DNA of 64,000 bases, from NCBI RefSeq assembly GCF_020184175.1, contig NC_065532.1, positions 6,696,001-6,760,000 of the forward strand, given 5' to 3'. Each line of letters begins with the position of its first letter. Position 1 is the first letter of the stretch. The notes under the pieces are model-generated. The model was given only the letters and a program-made list of their open reading frames with translations, ran no database searches and was not told where the DNA came from. The translations under genes and the position numbers were made by a program. The DNA comes from Aphis gossypii (taxonomy: Eukaryota > Arthropoda > Insecta > Hemiptera > Aphididae). Shown here one piece after another: positions 22,700 through 35,923 of the stretch.

Positions 22700-25600
22700 G
22701 GTTTTGCATGTAGTTTGGCTTGGTTTGACCGCGAGTAAATGATTTATGACAATGTCCGTTACAGCGTTATGTCTTTTATATACCTATAATATAATATATA
22801 GCTATAAGTATAGTATTCTGTAGTATACTTTATTTTATTTTTAACGATTAAGATGCATAAGTGTATTATTGTTCTATTATGGAAAATGATTTTATACTTG
22901 TGATGTACTTTTTTTTTTTGAAATTTCTAATTGGTTTTTATTATATGCCTAAGCCAATTAAGGTTCATTGGATATAATAATGGGTTTTAGATAAATATAA
23001 TATGATTGTAACGAGTACATCTAATTCTAATAAAATTATAATCATATATATATAACCAATGTTATATATAGGATTAATGTTTTATTTAACGGGATTATTG
23101 TTTATTATTATAATGGAATTTTTATCATCGCAATAATTGATTTAATTATTGCATTTTTGTTTAAAACATACTGCATATATAGTCATTGTAAGCATATTAT
23201 AGCATACCTATCTTTAAATTACTTTCTCTTTCGTTGTCATAGGAAATCTGTACGCGTAAGACGGATGACGACAACAATATGATGTCTGTATAAGTACATT
23301 AAGGTTTTGGTGGTCCAATTATTCAAAGAGTACGTTTTGGACAACACGACTTACACATAGTTACACAACTGTTATTAATTGTTATAATTTATCATATACC
23401 TAGAGTCTAGACGTTACACTATACAATACATTTAAATTCTAATAGAAACAATGATTATATAAAACGAAATCGTTTTAATTTTGGTCGAACGATAATATAA
23501 TATGTCGTGTGTTACAAAGCTGTAGCTCATATGGATAAAAATTAGCCATGATTACAGAAGTAAATAATGAGTGTATTTATATTTACTCGATATATTATTG
23601 TGTTACATCAAAAATATATAATCTAGTTATTTTTGTTCAGTAAACTTCTAAAATCTATTACTTATACTCATAAGGTTAAATTTAAATGTTTTTGATTATA
23701 GATTATTTTGATCGGTATGTTGGTCAATGGTCATCGTAAAAAATGTAGTGTAAGTCGAAAAGAGTGGGTCGTGCCAATGCACTTGCAGTGTATAATAATA
23801 TAGTATTCTTTGTGAAAAGTGCATATTAGAGCATACCTACGTATGCTCTAAAATTACATTATAATAATATGAGCTAGATAATATATAATTAACAATTATT
23901 ATTGGTAACATAGTTTGCTATTACATATTGTTTCCAATGATATATTTACGTTCTTTGCGAAAAATTGGTAATGGTCAAATCGTATAATTGTATTTTGAAC
24001 TCGCCGTAAATATTATATATATCATACCAACAAAGTATATGTCTAGGTTTGAATAATTACAGCGTATCTGCTTTTTAATCATAATACATATTGCGAGGCA
24101 TACACGCGTATGATATCGCAAACCAACGTACTCATCGTTATTACGTTATTATTTCAGTGTTATTTTTCATAAATCTTGAGTGAATGCGGTGGCGGTAGCA
24201 TGCTCAGGATCCTGACATCAAAGCGAGTGTATCTACAAGAAAATAGTTGTAATATGTTTTTTTTTTCGTTTTTGTTTTTGGTGCGTCACATAATATTATT
24301 ATACTCGCGCGGTAGAACAAAACATCACACCGCAATAAATTACTTAGTGTTAATTTATTGTTTTATTTATGCGGTGTTTGAAAAATAAGAACATGTTTCC
24401 GTGTTACGATCTCGTGCAAATATACGAACTCGGAATTATTCTGATGTGTATTTGCATAAAAAACATACGGAGATAGCGATCTATTATGTAGGTATTATAA
24501 TAATAGTCGAACTACTTGAAGTTCAAATTAAAGGACTAGCAGTCGTGTTATGATGTGTTTGGGCGTAAAGCGTTCGTGTAAGTAACCGAAGGATGGGCCG
24601 GCGAGTATATAAACTCATATAATATATACATACAGTGCTTATGAAAATCAACGATTCACACAACAAATCAAATCCCACCCATGCCACATTATGTAGACAA
24701 GCCCGCAGAATGTATATATAGCTATTAAAACAGCTTCAGCTTCGCCTGTATATATGTTATGAAACTGCGCAGAACCACAACATTTTTTAATACTGTCGAT
24801 TCCTACTGACAATACTGGAGAAAATAAACGAAATTCTAGGCATAACCTCTACGCGGCACAGTTGTGTACACGACGTTATGATATATATTTGCATAGCGTT
24901 GCGCTGCTATGGATTCGTACACTGGAAGTACTGCTAACTCAGCCCGCACAGCGTCCATAATAGTATAAATAATCGTAAAATACTGCTGTATCATAATATA
25001 CATACCTATATGCAGAAATATATAACAGTTGATTTGTATAGAAATGTATAGTTAAACGTACTATACTATATAAATAATACACTGTTTTTTTTTGACAGTT
25101 TACATAGTGCACACAAATGAATCGCATAATACATAATAACTGTCTATCTATTGTCATTTTCGTCAATATAATGACGATTGTTTTACTCAGACCTTTGATT
25201 GTTTTATTTTGTAATATTATACTTCGATTAGTCTGTTCCAGAGTCTTAAAGAGGTTTCCAAAACTGTAAAAAAACATATTATATATACATACAAATAATA
25301 GTGAAAAAAAATTTTCTTGGTTATTTTAAAAATTCTGAAATGTCGACCTCTAAAAAGTACCTATTTTAATTAAACTTTTTCATCCAGTACTACTCCCCCC
25401 TTCTTAATAGCTAATGATAGAAAAACACGCAACATCGTAAAACCAATACGTTTTCGCAGTTCCATTAAATAATCTAAAATAGTGTATTGATTTACACTTT
25501 CATTTACATAATTAACACGAAAAACTAAAATATGAACTCATTGAAATCTGTAATACTGCAGCGCTATATTAAAAAGATCAAATTTTGAATTTCTTAAATT

Positions 25601-26148
25601 GAATTTTTCATCTCGTGTGGGACGATCCCGTCGGGATTTCACGTCGCGTTTATAACGAAGTTATAATATATTATTAGCTAATACGTAAAGTGACCGAATC
25701 GTCTCCGGGATCGCGTGACTACGCGTAAAATTCGATAAAATATGTAAAATACATTACAGTCATCTCTCGAATCCAGACGAACGAAGACACTGTCTGGTTG
25801 CGAAGGAGGAGGATTATTATTGCATCAGGGTTCGTCCATTTGGACTAGATCCAAATAATAATAATAATAATAATAGTAACATAACAAATACGCTGTGGTA
25901 TTAATGACCGCGGTCGTATTATTCCACCGTCCTCAACGTCCATCGACCATTCTTACGTTATGTAAATGCGCTCGAGTTCTTCCTCTGATATAACGTTCTC
26001 TCTCTCAGGACCGAGCGCGCAAATAATATAATAATAATAATAATATATAATATATAGATAAGTACGCGCGTAGTCGCATATTATACACTGTTATACGTAC
26101 CTATGTGTATACGAGTACGTCGTTCGTTTATTTTTCTTTCGCAAGATA
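22700..26148. other. Non-coding DNA
   Basis: AT-rich with one perfect hairpin (23826-23851, listed separately). An acceptor-like TTATTATTTCAG at about 24146-24157 leads into closed frames. The 112-codon minus-strand frame at 24939-25277 has no splice or start support. CpG-containing patches occur near 25610-25730 and 25960-26030. Confidence 0.5.
23826..23851. repeat. Perfect 11-bp hairpin
   Basis: TTAGAGCATAC, a CTAC loop, then GTATGCTCTAA. Too short for a microRNA precursor. Function unknown; it may be a transposon end or chance. Confidence 0.85.
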
Positions 26149-26268
26149 TTAATATACATTTATATAGCTGTTTATTTTTTCCTTCTCGCTCGCACTCGTA
26201 GGCTCTGCAGCGTCGTCGGTCGCAACGGCAGCAGAAAACGGCGGCGGCTTCAACAGCAGCTTGTGCAT
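26149..26268 (-). CDS. Candidate small ORF downstream of a TATA box
   Basis: A minus-strand ATG at 26268 opens 39 codons: MHKLLLKPPPFSAAVATDDA, then AEPTSASEKEKINSY and a stop. The first half has GC-rich third bases. A minus-strand TATATAAA at 26479-26486 lies about 210 bases upstream, allowing a start site near 26450. AATAAA on the minus strand at 26127-26132 follows the stop. There is no splice evidence. It may be a true small protein, an upstream ORF or chance. Confidence 0.28.
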   Translation of the reverse strand: MHKLLLKPPPFSAAVATDDAAEPTSASEKEKINSYINVY

Positions 26269-26478
26269 TTATTGACCGCACGTTTCTGCAATTAAATTTA
26301 TCGGTCCGGTTATTCTGGATCGATCAAATAAAGTCGGCTGAAAAAAAAAATGTACACACACGCGCCCGCACGCGTACTGCAACAGTATAGGTACGCCGTA
26401 TGCGCGTGTGTGCGTTCCAGTCTTCGTATAAAATTATAACCGTTACGGAAACGAATATAATACGATGGCCGCCTCGGA

Positions 26479-26488
26479 TTTATATAAG
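26479..26488. promoter_or_regulatory. TATA-box-like palindrome usable in both directions
   Basis: TTTATATAAG gives TATATAAA on the minus strand and TATATAAG on the plus strand, set in CpG-containing DNA. A divergent promoter is possible. TATA-like words are common in this AT-rich DNA, so the flanking composition is the main support. Confidence 0.25.
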
Positions 26489-27297
26489 CTCGCGCTCTTC
26501 GTTATATATATTATTATTATTATTATCATCTCGTTTTCACATTCGCTAGGAGGAGACAGATTATAGACAGCTCTTCGACTATAATCGAAAAATAACGAGA
26601 GAAAAAAACCATATGCCTACATAATACGAGTATATATCACATCCGTGTATCATCATAACGTGCATCGTCTGAACTAAATAGGAAATAGAGAGAGGACAAA
26701 AAATGTGATTTTAGCAGTATACTGAGAAATCCTATAAAGATATATACAATTAATTAGTTAACAAATTATATGATTTATTATTTTGAACAGTAGGTCGTCT
26801 CTGATTCATAGCATGTATCGTGTTTTACTTATAAGTAATTATACTATAATGGAAAAACGGTAACACGATGTGATATAATCGATCAAATAATAATCATAAT
26901 AATAAACTGATTTTATATAGTGTTAGGTTAGGCGTGTATTCATTTTTGCATAATAATAAAAAGAAGAACATTAAATTTTGAAACATTTCTTGCGTAAACG
27001 AAAAGGTTAAAAACATACTTAACATATATAAATCTTGTGTACAATATTTAATGAATATTAAATAGTATTTAGTATACTAATACATAGTTTTACAATTATT
27101 TATATTCGAGTCGTTTTTATAACTACTTACGAAGAGACGATTGAAATCGCATTAGAAGAGGAAGGGCAGGTTTTTTTTATATAGGTACTGTTATCTTAAA
27201 CGTCGATGTATAGTAGAACGTAACTTCAAAATTCTAAACAATATTATGTCTATATAGAACGCTATATACGTTCACTGTTACATGAATATATTATCTA

Positions 27298-27516
27298 TTA
27301 TAATATATCAATCGTATTGACGTCGAAATGCGAAAAATTCGTTGGTCGTATTATATTTGACCGCCCACGCGATGTACAGCTGATCGAATACCGCGCGAGC
27401 GTATCGCCGCCGATCGCAGGCCATACAATGTTTATAGGTAGACCGTTTACGTAATCCAAATCCAACGAAAGACGTATATTTATTTTCAATGTTATAATTT
27501 CGTGCACGATTGCCAT
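27298..27516 (-). CDS. Candidate ORF, 72 residues, with overlapping antisense open frame
   Basis: The ATG at 27516 opens a frame with varied codons: MAIVHEIITLKINIRLSLDL, then NIVWPAIGGDTLARYSISC, ending DVNTIDIL. The plus strand over the same DNA is open from about 27288 to a TAA near 27450 and reads FVGRIIFDRPRDVQLIEYR and VSPPIAGHTMFIG. It also has an acceptor-like GATGTACAG and a donor-like ATAG followed by GTAGAC. Only one strand is likely to be coding and I cannot decide which. No family recognised. The composition differs from the AT-rich flanks. Confidence 0.3.
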   Translation of the reverse strand: MAIVHEIITLKINIRLSLDLDYVNGLPINIVWPAIGGDTLARYSISCTSRGRSNIIRPTNFSHFDVNTIDIL

Positions 27517-29012
27517 AATACCGCTGCTGCTATAACAACAGTATTACGCGGTCTGTTCTATAATCAGATACCTATCGCAAGATCGTTCCGTGTTATGTAT
27601 AGTCTGCGGAGAGAAATATATATAATTTTCTCCCGTATAATCGTTATTTATAATTTGTGATTATTTTTCTGCTCAAATTTCATAGTATTATATATGTTTT
27701 TTTTCTGTTCTACATTCCGAGCTCCCGAAGTATATCATTTGCATTACGATTTAGTTTGACATTTTGACTGTGTATTCGAGTGCAAATTTTTATTTTTTCC
27801 GTGTTGTAGGTATACTATATTATATACCAACCGACGTGTGATTTAATGATACATATTATTATTATGTATAGTCTCATAAGGCCTGAATTTTACAGACGTT
27901 GTTTGCCCCGTGTTATAAAATCGGTACAATGTAATTATGCAAACATAACTTTTCGATTGGTAAAATACTGTTTTAGTTAAGTACTTCTAAGATCGGAAAA
28001 CAATATGAATAAAATCTTTATTTTGATAGAAATTATAATATATGGTATAATATATATTATATTCTTTTCAAGCTTCGTCGCAGTACACGAATGTACAACT
28101 CAATACCTGTATGCGATGAGTAATCAATGGTCGTCTAGTTCTTTTACATCACGCGCGTTTAGAAAATGTCAAAACACGATATATACGTACGCCATGAACC
28201 GAATTCGGTAATTAGAGAATACACTTATAACATACACCTCAAGCGGCTTAAAAAATATCATATTTATAATATAACATAGTTATAACTGCGTCGTCGATTA
28301 AACGTAAATGGATTCACTGATTATAACGACCAATATTTGGTTACCGCAGTTTTGATGCTTTCGAATCGAATGGCCTAATCACAAATTCTGAGAAAACCAT
28401 ATAGAGTACCTACGTACTAAAAAAAATCACTGAAAATAATTTCTTAGCAACGTTTGTGCTCGTACATAATGTACTTAACACTAAGTTTGTCCGCAACAGT
28501 AATACCATTCGATAAGTTATTATTATTATTTTTTTTTTATCAATCAAAGTTAGTCGACCGAGACTTCCGGCTTACTACAAGCACGTACATGTCGCTTATA
28601 TTGTTTTCATCGCCATAACATGTTATCTTTCGTCGCAGGTGTATAATTTATGGTCTAACGAAAACCTAACATATCCGGGTGGTATTGAATCGAATTCTGT
28701 TATTTCTTTCGGTCGTAGACTACGGTAAAACGAAAAACAGAAATGATCGAAATCCTATTACACTACGACTACGAGTCTTGATTAGTATTTATACATGTAT
28801 TGAAACAAAATATAATTTAAGGTTAATGTTTTCATTTTATTTAAAACGTTCACACAAATCAGACAATGTACTAATGTTTAATAGTAGTTGTAGGTACCTA
28901 TATAAAATGCCTTCGTAGAAATTAGAATAACCATATTAGGTGGTTGATTTAAGCGAACGCAATAAATTCAACGACTTCTTTGTTATTATAGCCAAAACGA
29001 AGGACAAATATT
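27517..29012. other. Non-coding DNA with weak open frames
   Basis: Frames at 28005-28211 (+) and 28679-28918 (+) have no splice, start or composition support. Nothing else is visible. Confidence 0.45.
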
Positions 29013-29273
29013 ATGCTTTTACAGCTGAAGACAACAATAAAAAAAAATGTACGTTTGCACTTTACCTGCTGCAGCTCTTATACATTATGCATTAATAATT
29101 ACTGTTCTAAGACACAACATGTGTGTAAATTACGACAACAATATTTACACACTTATCTTAATCCGTCAACATTAATCGACTTTGGAATACCAAAAGAATA
29201 TAATAATATACTGACGGTTTACGATAATTTCTCTTGTGCTAATAAAGAAACTTTTCCTCCTGTTTTTAACTGA
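29013..29273 (+). CDS. Weak candidate ORF, 86 residues
   Basis: The ATG at 29013 opens a frame ending LIDFGIPKEYNNILTVYD and then NFSCANKETFPPVFN before the TGA. AATAAA follows at 29329-29334, 56 bases after the stop. A different frame just upstream (KTKDKYYAFTAEDNN) also reads naturally, so this may be a frameshifted relic of a longer coding sequence. Family not recognised. Confidence 0.22.
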   Translation: MLLQLKTTIKKNVRLHFTCCSSYTLCINNYCSKTQHVCKLRQQYLHTYLNPSTLIDFGIPKEYNNILTVYDNFSCANKETFPPVFN

Positions 29274-31029
29274 CAGCAATGGAGATTGGAAAATCTTTGT
29301 TGATATTACTGCCTCGTACTACTGCCATAATAAATGAAATTAAAAATTTCATCAAAAGTGTTTACTCAATGGTAATAATTAATATTGCTTTTGGAGTATC
29401 ATTTATTATCACATAATGTGAAGTACTAACAAATTTTTCGGTTTCATAAATGATGAAACGTCAAAAATGTTATATGGTTATAAATTCATTGGTGACCTTT
29501 GAGCCATAAATCTAATTAAAATATTTATAGGTAATTTAAGCATTATAGTAATTTATAGTATTATATTGTAGTGCACAGAAAATTAATAACGTATTGAATG
29601 AAAAGAAATTTGAGATTCTTTTATAAAACTTAAATAGCATGGTATTCTAATTAAACGATAAAATATAATATGGTACGTATAGTATATAAAATAATTTCAA
29701 AAACGTTAATTGATTATGAAATAATAAATGTATAGTTCGATAAAAAAAAAATCATCCAGTACACGGAAATGGTGATATTTATTGAAATTCACACGATTAC
29801 AATAAATTAATTTAGGTACGGCTAGTAACTATTTTCATGCTAATAAATCGAATTCTAAATTATAATTTTATCATGATGGATGGTATGAATTAGTAGTATT
29901 AATGGATTCAAATGTATATTCATCATTCCTAAATACGAAGAAAGATGGTAGTTTTATCTTAATTTAAAACATGAAATTTAATGAACATCAGTGAAACTTA
30001 ACACATGACACATCCTATCTACTTATAGTTGTTCTTACTAATGAGAATATATTACTAGTTGGATGCTCACTGTGAGCAGCGATCAGCCATCGTATGTATC
30101 AATGGATATTATCATCTAATAATATGTAAATACGTGATTGCTACTATACATTTGTACATTTTAAAAATATTTCATCATTTTCATAAACATTTTGATTTTA
30201 TTAAATAATTTTTTTTTGAAAAATTTTATGAAAATACATCGTTATAGAGATTGTCGTCTTTAATATTTTGATAAAATATTTATAAGGTTTACCTTTGAGA
30301 AATTAATTTAGCCCAGCAAATTTATATAGTTTATAAAACAATAAACGTATTATTAATGTATTTTAAGATATTACCAGAAATACGTTTAATACCTATAGTT
30401 TAATTGGAATACTATATAATATATAATTATATGCTATCAAAGAAGATGGAGAAAAAAATCAATAATACTTAACAGAAACATGGATACTACTATATTAGAT
30501 AATTTCTTTAGTAGACATTTATATACAATAATATATATATATATATATATATGATATAAATATATGTATATAATACACAAACAAAAATAAGTGATGTCCA
30601 AATTAAAACACTTCACAACTTTAATGCTGTGTAAAAATAATATTATTATTATGATATACTATGTGATTGAACAATAATGCAGACATGTTAATTCATATAT
30701 TAATGCATTAATAAATTAACCTTTTTTTCACCACAGTATGGAAATAATTCATATTACTTGGTTGAAAAATATCTTTATATAATTTTTTTTTTATTCAACA
30801 ATTTATGTGACAACATATTTATTTTTTCATTTTTTTGAACATTTGAAATTTAAATTTTAAATTTTAAAATGTTTTATATTACTTTATTAGTTTTATTTGC
30901 CTGTGTAGTTTTTCGGTTACTTTAAATAATTTAATACCATTATAACTAATTATTGTTGCTGTTAACGCAATATTTTTTATTGTTCTCTCTCATTAGTTTT
31001 ACCGAAAATCTTGTTTTTCGTGTACCATA
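29274..31029. other. AT-rich non-coding DNA
   Basis: Contains a TA microsatellite around 30531-30552 and several T runs. No gene signal. Confidence 0.6.
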
Positions 31030-31350
31030 ATGTTCAATTATTTTTTTAAAATAGAAATTATATTATTAATCAATTTTATGTATCTACTAACGTGTTCAGT
31101 GTTTGAATGGCGTATACAGGGACTATGTATTGATTATCACAAAATCAGTTTGATCTGGTTAAATGGTAATGATTATATTTACTGGTTTTATATACCATTA
31201 AAAATAATTGTCAAGAATATTATTTATAAGTTACAAGTCGGCGTGTCATTGAATACTAATTGCCGAGTTATATCTTTAAAATCAGTTAATAATAAAATCA
31301 TATTTACGCGTGGTGAAATTGTCAGTATATTATATTTATATGTAGTGTAG
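31030..31350 (+). CDS. Candidate ORF, 106 residues, hydrophobic N-terminus
   Basis: The ATG at 31030 opens 106 codons. The start, MFNYFFKIEIILLINFMYLL, resembles a signal peptide or membrane segment. It is followed by mixed sequence (WRIQGLCIDYHKISLIW) and ends EIVSILYLYVV. AATAAA lies at 31398-31403, 48 bases after the stop. The DNA is very AT-rich, which favours Ile, Leu, Tyr and Asn. About one frame of this length is expected by chance in a window like this, so the support is modest. Confidence 0.25.
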   Translation: MFNYFFKIEIILLINFMYLLTCSVFEWRIQGLCIDYHKISLIWLNGNDYIYWFYIPLKIIVKNIIYKLQVGVSLNTNCRVISLKSVNNKIIFTRGEIVSILYLYVV

Positions 31351-32440
31351 TAAAAGTACATCGTGAAATAATATATTTTTTCTTGAACTGGATTGAAAAT
31401 AAAGATCCATATATTATATATACAATATGCACCAGGAATAAATGGATGACTTACATATACACGAATAAAATGCTTTCCGATCGTGTGATGCCAAATATTA
31501 TAATACTTATATCATTATTATTAGTGACTGTAATATAGTCACTTAATATTATATCGAAACGTGGGACGTGCACCGTGTACCAAAAGTGTATTCAACTCGG
31601 TTATTATGAGAAATAAACGATTCTGACCGAAAATTATTTATAACGCAATTTTAAATTTCAGCAAAGTACATAAAAATGCAAATCGCTAATTTCACGCCCA
31701 ATGCTCAAGCACAGTAAAATATACAATATAGGTAATGGATTATAGATTGCATTTACCGAACCGGGCAATGTATTATTATATTACTATTTTATTTATTTAT
31801 GCATTTCGGATGAATCATTAAAAAAAATTATATGTCCGTCCACACAACGGGACATACTTCAGTAGATGCAAATATATTGGCATGAATAAATAAAGTAAAA
31901 ATAAAGGATACTGAAAACAATGCAGATATTACAAATAGCGTGTACATTTTTATAGGTACACTATAATTTAATATCATGTATCGATTTGTTCAAAAGTGTT
32001 TGTTTCTTTTTACATAATATTATATAAAATACTTATATAATTATCAACAGATGTGTACAGTGAAGTGCTGATCTGAAGCTTATTTAAGATTTTAATGAGC
32101 TGAACTGGTATCATAGGCTTTTACAATAAGTAAGTTTAACACTGAACTCACCACATGAATACATTTTTTGATTTATTTAATAATTAGCCAGCTTCAATAT
32201 AAAAAAATTTAATTTTGTACATTTTATATTTTATCGTGAATAATATATAGCTGTAAACAGACTATATCGCCAATAAACAATGAGTGTGTCAGTCTGCCGT
32301 AAGAATGAATTGTTACAGTTATTAGGTGCCGTACCTACTTCCACGTCGTTTCATTTTAAACTGAAGTATCCTGATATTAGAGACGCACATTCATCGTATC
32401 AATAAATAGATATCGTTTTTTGTAGACTTCGTTTCTCGGA
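31351..32440. other. Non-coding DNA
   Basis: No open frame of interest. The TTTATT at about 32172 could act as a minus-strand polyadenylation signal for the next entry. Confidence 0.5.
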
Positions 32441-32519
32441 CTATATCCGCTCCTCGGACGGCGTTTCGTAGAAATGGTGGTCACAGTACGAATAGAGGTC
32501 GCGGCCGAAACGGAACAAT
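32441..32519 (-). CDS. Candidate terminal exon behind a long polypyrimidine acceptor
   Basis: On the minus strand a run of about 16 T then ACTTTAG forms a textbook acceptor. The frame entered with one base of a split codon reads LFRFGRDLYSYCDHHFYE, then TPSEERI and TAG at 32441-32443. About 18 of 25 third bases are G or C, against very AT-rich surroundings. The plus strand is also open here behind its own acceptor (CGTTTTTTGTAG, 32425) and reads TSFLGLYPLLGRRFVEMVV. The two are mutually exclusive as coding. I prefer minus on codon grounds. No upstream exon could be joined. Confidence 0.33.
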
Positions 32520-32649
32520 CTAAAGTAAAAAAAAAAAAAAAACAAAATAAAAAGATTTTCGTTTCGATATCGCGATCGTGCATTATTGTCGCGATTATCG
32601 TTATATCGAATCGTACAGTATGGGACGCGACGCACCGCGGCGACATCCA

Positions 32650-35287
32650 ATAGTTCGAATAATATTATAATATTTTATTAGTCGTCACGCCTACGCGAAA
32701 TGTGTACGACGCAAACAACACAATATAACATTATAACGATAATACAAGTCGGAGTCTATAAGAAAAAAAAGAAAGATGTTTAAAAAATACGCGTAAGACC
32801 AGGAACGTCACTCGCACAGCGTGCGGACCATGATCGAACAGTGTGATCGAATAATACAATACAATGTGCTTATAAATATTATTAGATTATTGTAACTTGC
32901 GTGTGTGTTTAAATAACAGCGATCGCAGCAGCCCCGTTTGAGGAAACACAATAAATTTTATTTTATTGTGCGTTCGTTATTATTATAATCTTGTGTTTGG
33001 GCTTTCACGAAAACCGTAGGACGCGTATTATATTTGGCGAGTTCTTGACGTCCGGGAGCAACAGAGTTTCGTATTATTACACACTCACACATATAATATG
33101 TATATTATGTGGTCAATTATGTCGTGTTTTTTCTTTGACTTTTTCGAGTGACATACCGTCGCCGTCGTGTGTGTGAACTGAGAGACTTACAGTAATATTC
33201 GAAACATTATCGCGCATGATAATATTTAAAACGAGACATCATAACCTGCATCTGTCCGTCCCATCTCGAGTCACGCGAGTTCAATAAATATTGAACAAAT
33301 GAAATGATTTCAGTGTAACACATATTATCGTGTTGGAAAACTCTCAACAATTTTATAATACAATATAGGTAGGTACCTGTATCATGATAGTGTTGTATTT
33401 TTATTATATTTTAATTTAATTTAAATTTCTAAGAGATACTAAGGAGACAGTAAAAAACGTGTGTATAGTTTGTTTACACATACATTGACATAATAAATTT
33501 ATGTTATACGCGTTTAAATTGAGAAGGTATAGTCCTTGCATAGTATAGTTTCAATACATTTTCGTGAAATCTTCACTTTTGCACGGTTAATGAACAATGA
33601 TAATTGTTTTTTTTTTCATTTGTAAAAGAATCTATTTATTTTTTAAATTTAAAACATTATAATTATAAGTTTCTATATTATATAGTTTTTGATATGATTT
33701 AGTTCTGCGCTAGGTAATTTATACTTATTTATACGGTTAATTAGGTAGTATAGATTTATTTCATAGTATTCGTTTGGACATTTTATTTAAATGATTTATT
33801 TATATTCTCATTAAGATATAGTTGACATTGTGTCTACTTTTTAATAGCCACGTTTAAATTCCATCATAAATCATCCTTTTAATTAAATTATCAGCGCGCC
33901 GAGTTTAATGAACATATTATTATACAGCGCGTATGCTATATGATGTCACGCGTTTAATAATAATTGCCTGAAACGATCGGCCTGCAGATGACGACGACGT
34001 GGTCGATTGTTTAACTTCAGTTTTTTTTTCTATAACGATTAAACATGAGAGATTTCACGCGTAGAAAAATATATATTATTGTTATTGATCATATTATACA
34101 CAAGAAACAAGTAATTAAATGCCCACTTCAAGACCGACTAGAAGTTTCAAGTTAATGTATAAATATTGAATATAATATATTGGTAGTCTTCAGTTGATAT
34201 AGCATTTCAAATTTATTTAATGAAATAAACATCAAGACGGGTATGTAAACCGTTGAAGTTATTGTAGTCTATATAACTATTCTGTTCTACTGTCAATACA
34301 AATATAATTGTTTTGAATTGTGTGTTTGTTTTAAAAGAACTTAAAATTCGATAAAATAATAAACGATAAAAGGAATAATATATTCTTCAATATATTGATT
34401 AATAAGATGTAACGAAATTTTACATGTATCGTGATTTAACTACCGTATAATAACCTTCGTCCTAATAAATATTTTTTTCAGTCCTATCTGCTATACATTA
34501 TACATATATATATAGAGTTCAAACTACTTATAGACATCTAAGTGTAATGAATCATGACTATTATGACAGTGATTAGGAGGATTTCGAACTTAACACGGTT
34601 CGATAAGTTGTAGAAAGGTCCCGCAAAATAAAATATAAACGATATACTCGCTTTTTATTCATTTCCGTTGTACATGGAATCACACGGCTTTGTCTACGGT
34701 TTTTCATCTCGAAGGTCCATTTGGTAATATTATACTAATAAACGCGTGTACCTATAATACCGTGTAATATCGATTATATTATAATAAAATACATTGTCAA
34801 AGGATTTACTCCCAAGTCGTGTCACACGCGCCTACCGCTCTGCGTTTGCGTATATCATCAACAAACCCGTTCGTCGCTGTAACAAGTTCATTGGAAGTAC
34901 CTATATTATTATAATAATATATGCATAATATCAGCGGCTAGCTGCAGTGTCGGAGCGCATAATATTATTAGTTCGTGATAGGAAAATTACATTTTATGAT
35001 AACAATTTATCAGCGTTTTATATTATAAAATATACGAACGTACATTATAATATATTATATTATATTATATTATAATAATATGGTATGTATGCGCGTATGC
35101 GTGTAAAGTGTTTCTTTTGACACATTCAATTTGCCAGTGCATTAAACGCACGTCCGATAACGAGATCACGGATTTTATATAACTGTTGTACATATATAAT
35201 ATGCGCGTACCCACGTACGACGCGTGTAAAGTGTTCTTTTAAATTATTTGTCATCGTTACCGGCCGGGTGATTGGTTTTCTTTTCAG
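32650..35287. other. Non-coding DNA
   Basis: CpG-containing patches lie at 32680-32840, 33000-33180 and 34800-34880. A short minus-strand segment near 33160-33180 pairs an initiator-like TCAGTT with a GTATGT donor, but the exon would be only about 20 bases. No supported gene. Confidence 0.45.
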
Positions 35288-35454
35288 TTGTGTTCTACAT
35301 GCGCCGCGGTATTTGCGTTGTTGTTAGGCGCATTATAGCTATAGGTAGAGGTATACAGTCGTTTTGCAGCAAACAAGGTTCGTCGTTATTGATTGTCGTA
35401 CGTACATACGTATGCTGTATTACTGACGACAGTGTCATTATAAGTAAAACGTAA
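35288..35454 (+). CDS. Candidate exon behind a strong acceptor
   Basis: GATTGGTTTTCTTTTCAG is an excellent acceptor ending at 35287. The long frame enters with two bases of a split codon and has an ATG at 35299: MRRGICVVVRRIIAIGRGIQ, then SFCSKQGSS, ending SVIISKT at 35454. A second frame from the acceptor reads LCSTCAAVFALLLGAL and then stops. A possible donor (AACAAG then GTTCGT) lies at 35381. AATAAA is at 35592-35597. Splice signal is strong; coding frame is uncertain. Confidence 0.33.
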
Positions 35455-35923
35455 AAATATAAAATGTATGAAATAACGTATTAAGTTGTATAACGTACCA
35501 GTATTGCCGAGCTTCCAATCGAGAACTTTCCTGCTCCAGAAAAAAAATTAACTTCGATATTATATATACCATTCCTACTATATACTATATGAATAAAACA
35601 TTAACAAAGAGCAAATTGTTTCAGTAACATACGAAATCGCATAAAAATGCGGTTTAACGTTAAAACATAAATGTTTCTTTTGACAATAAATTACATCATA
35701 AATTAATTAATTTTGTACTATACTCGAATAGATAATAAATTTATATCTATACCTACATATCGATATCTGGTTTACAGGATTTAAATATGCGATTTGTTTA
35801 TAGCATACTATACACATAACATATTATTTTTTTTTTTTTTTATATTTTTAAAAAGTGTATGATATAAATCAAAAATAGAAGATAAACATATTACCTATAT
35901 TTATATAAATAATGTGTATAGAT

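Noticed and set aside
24146..24400. Acceptor-like TTATTATTTCAG with a following 70-codon frame
   Set aside because: The frame does not start at the acceptor, all frames close soon after it, and the later part is AT-driven.
25741..25860. Possible tRNA-like segment (CTCGAATCC)
   Set aside because: No acceptor-stem pairing, no A-box or anticodon arm.
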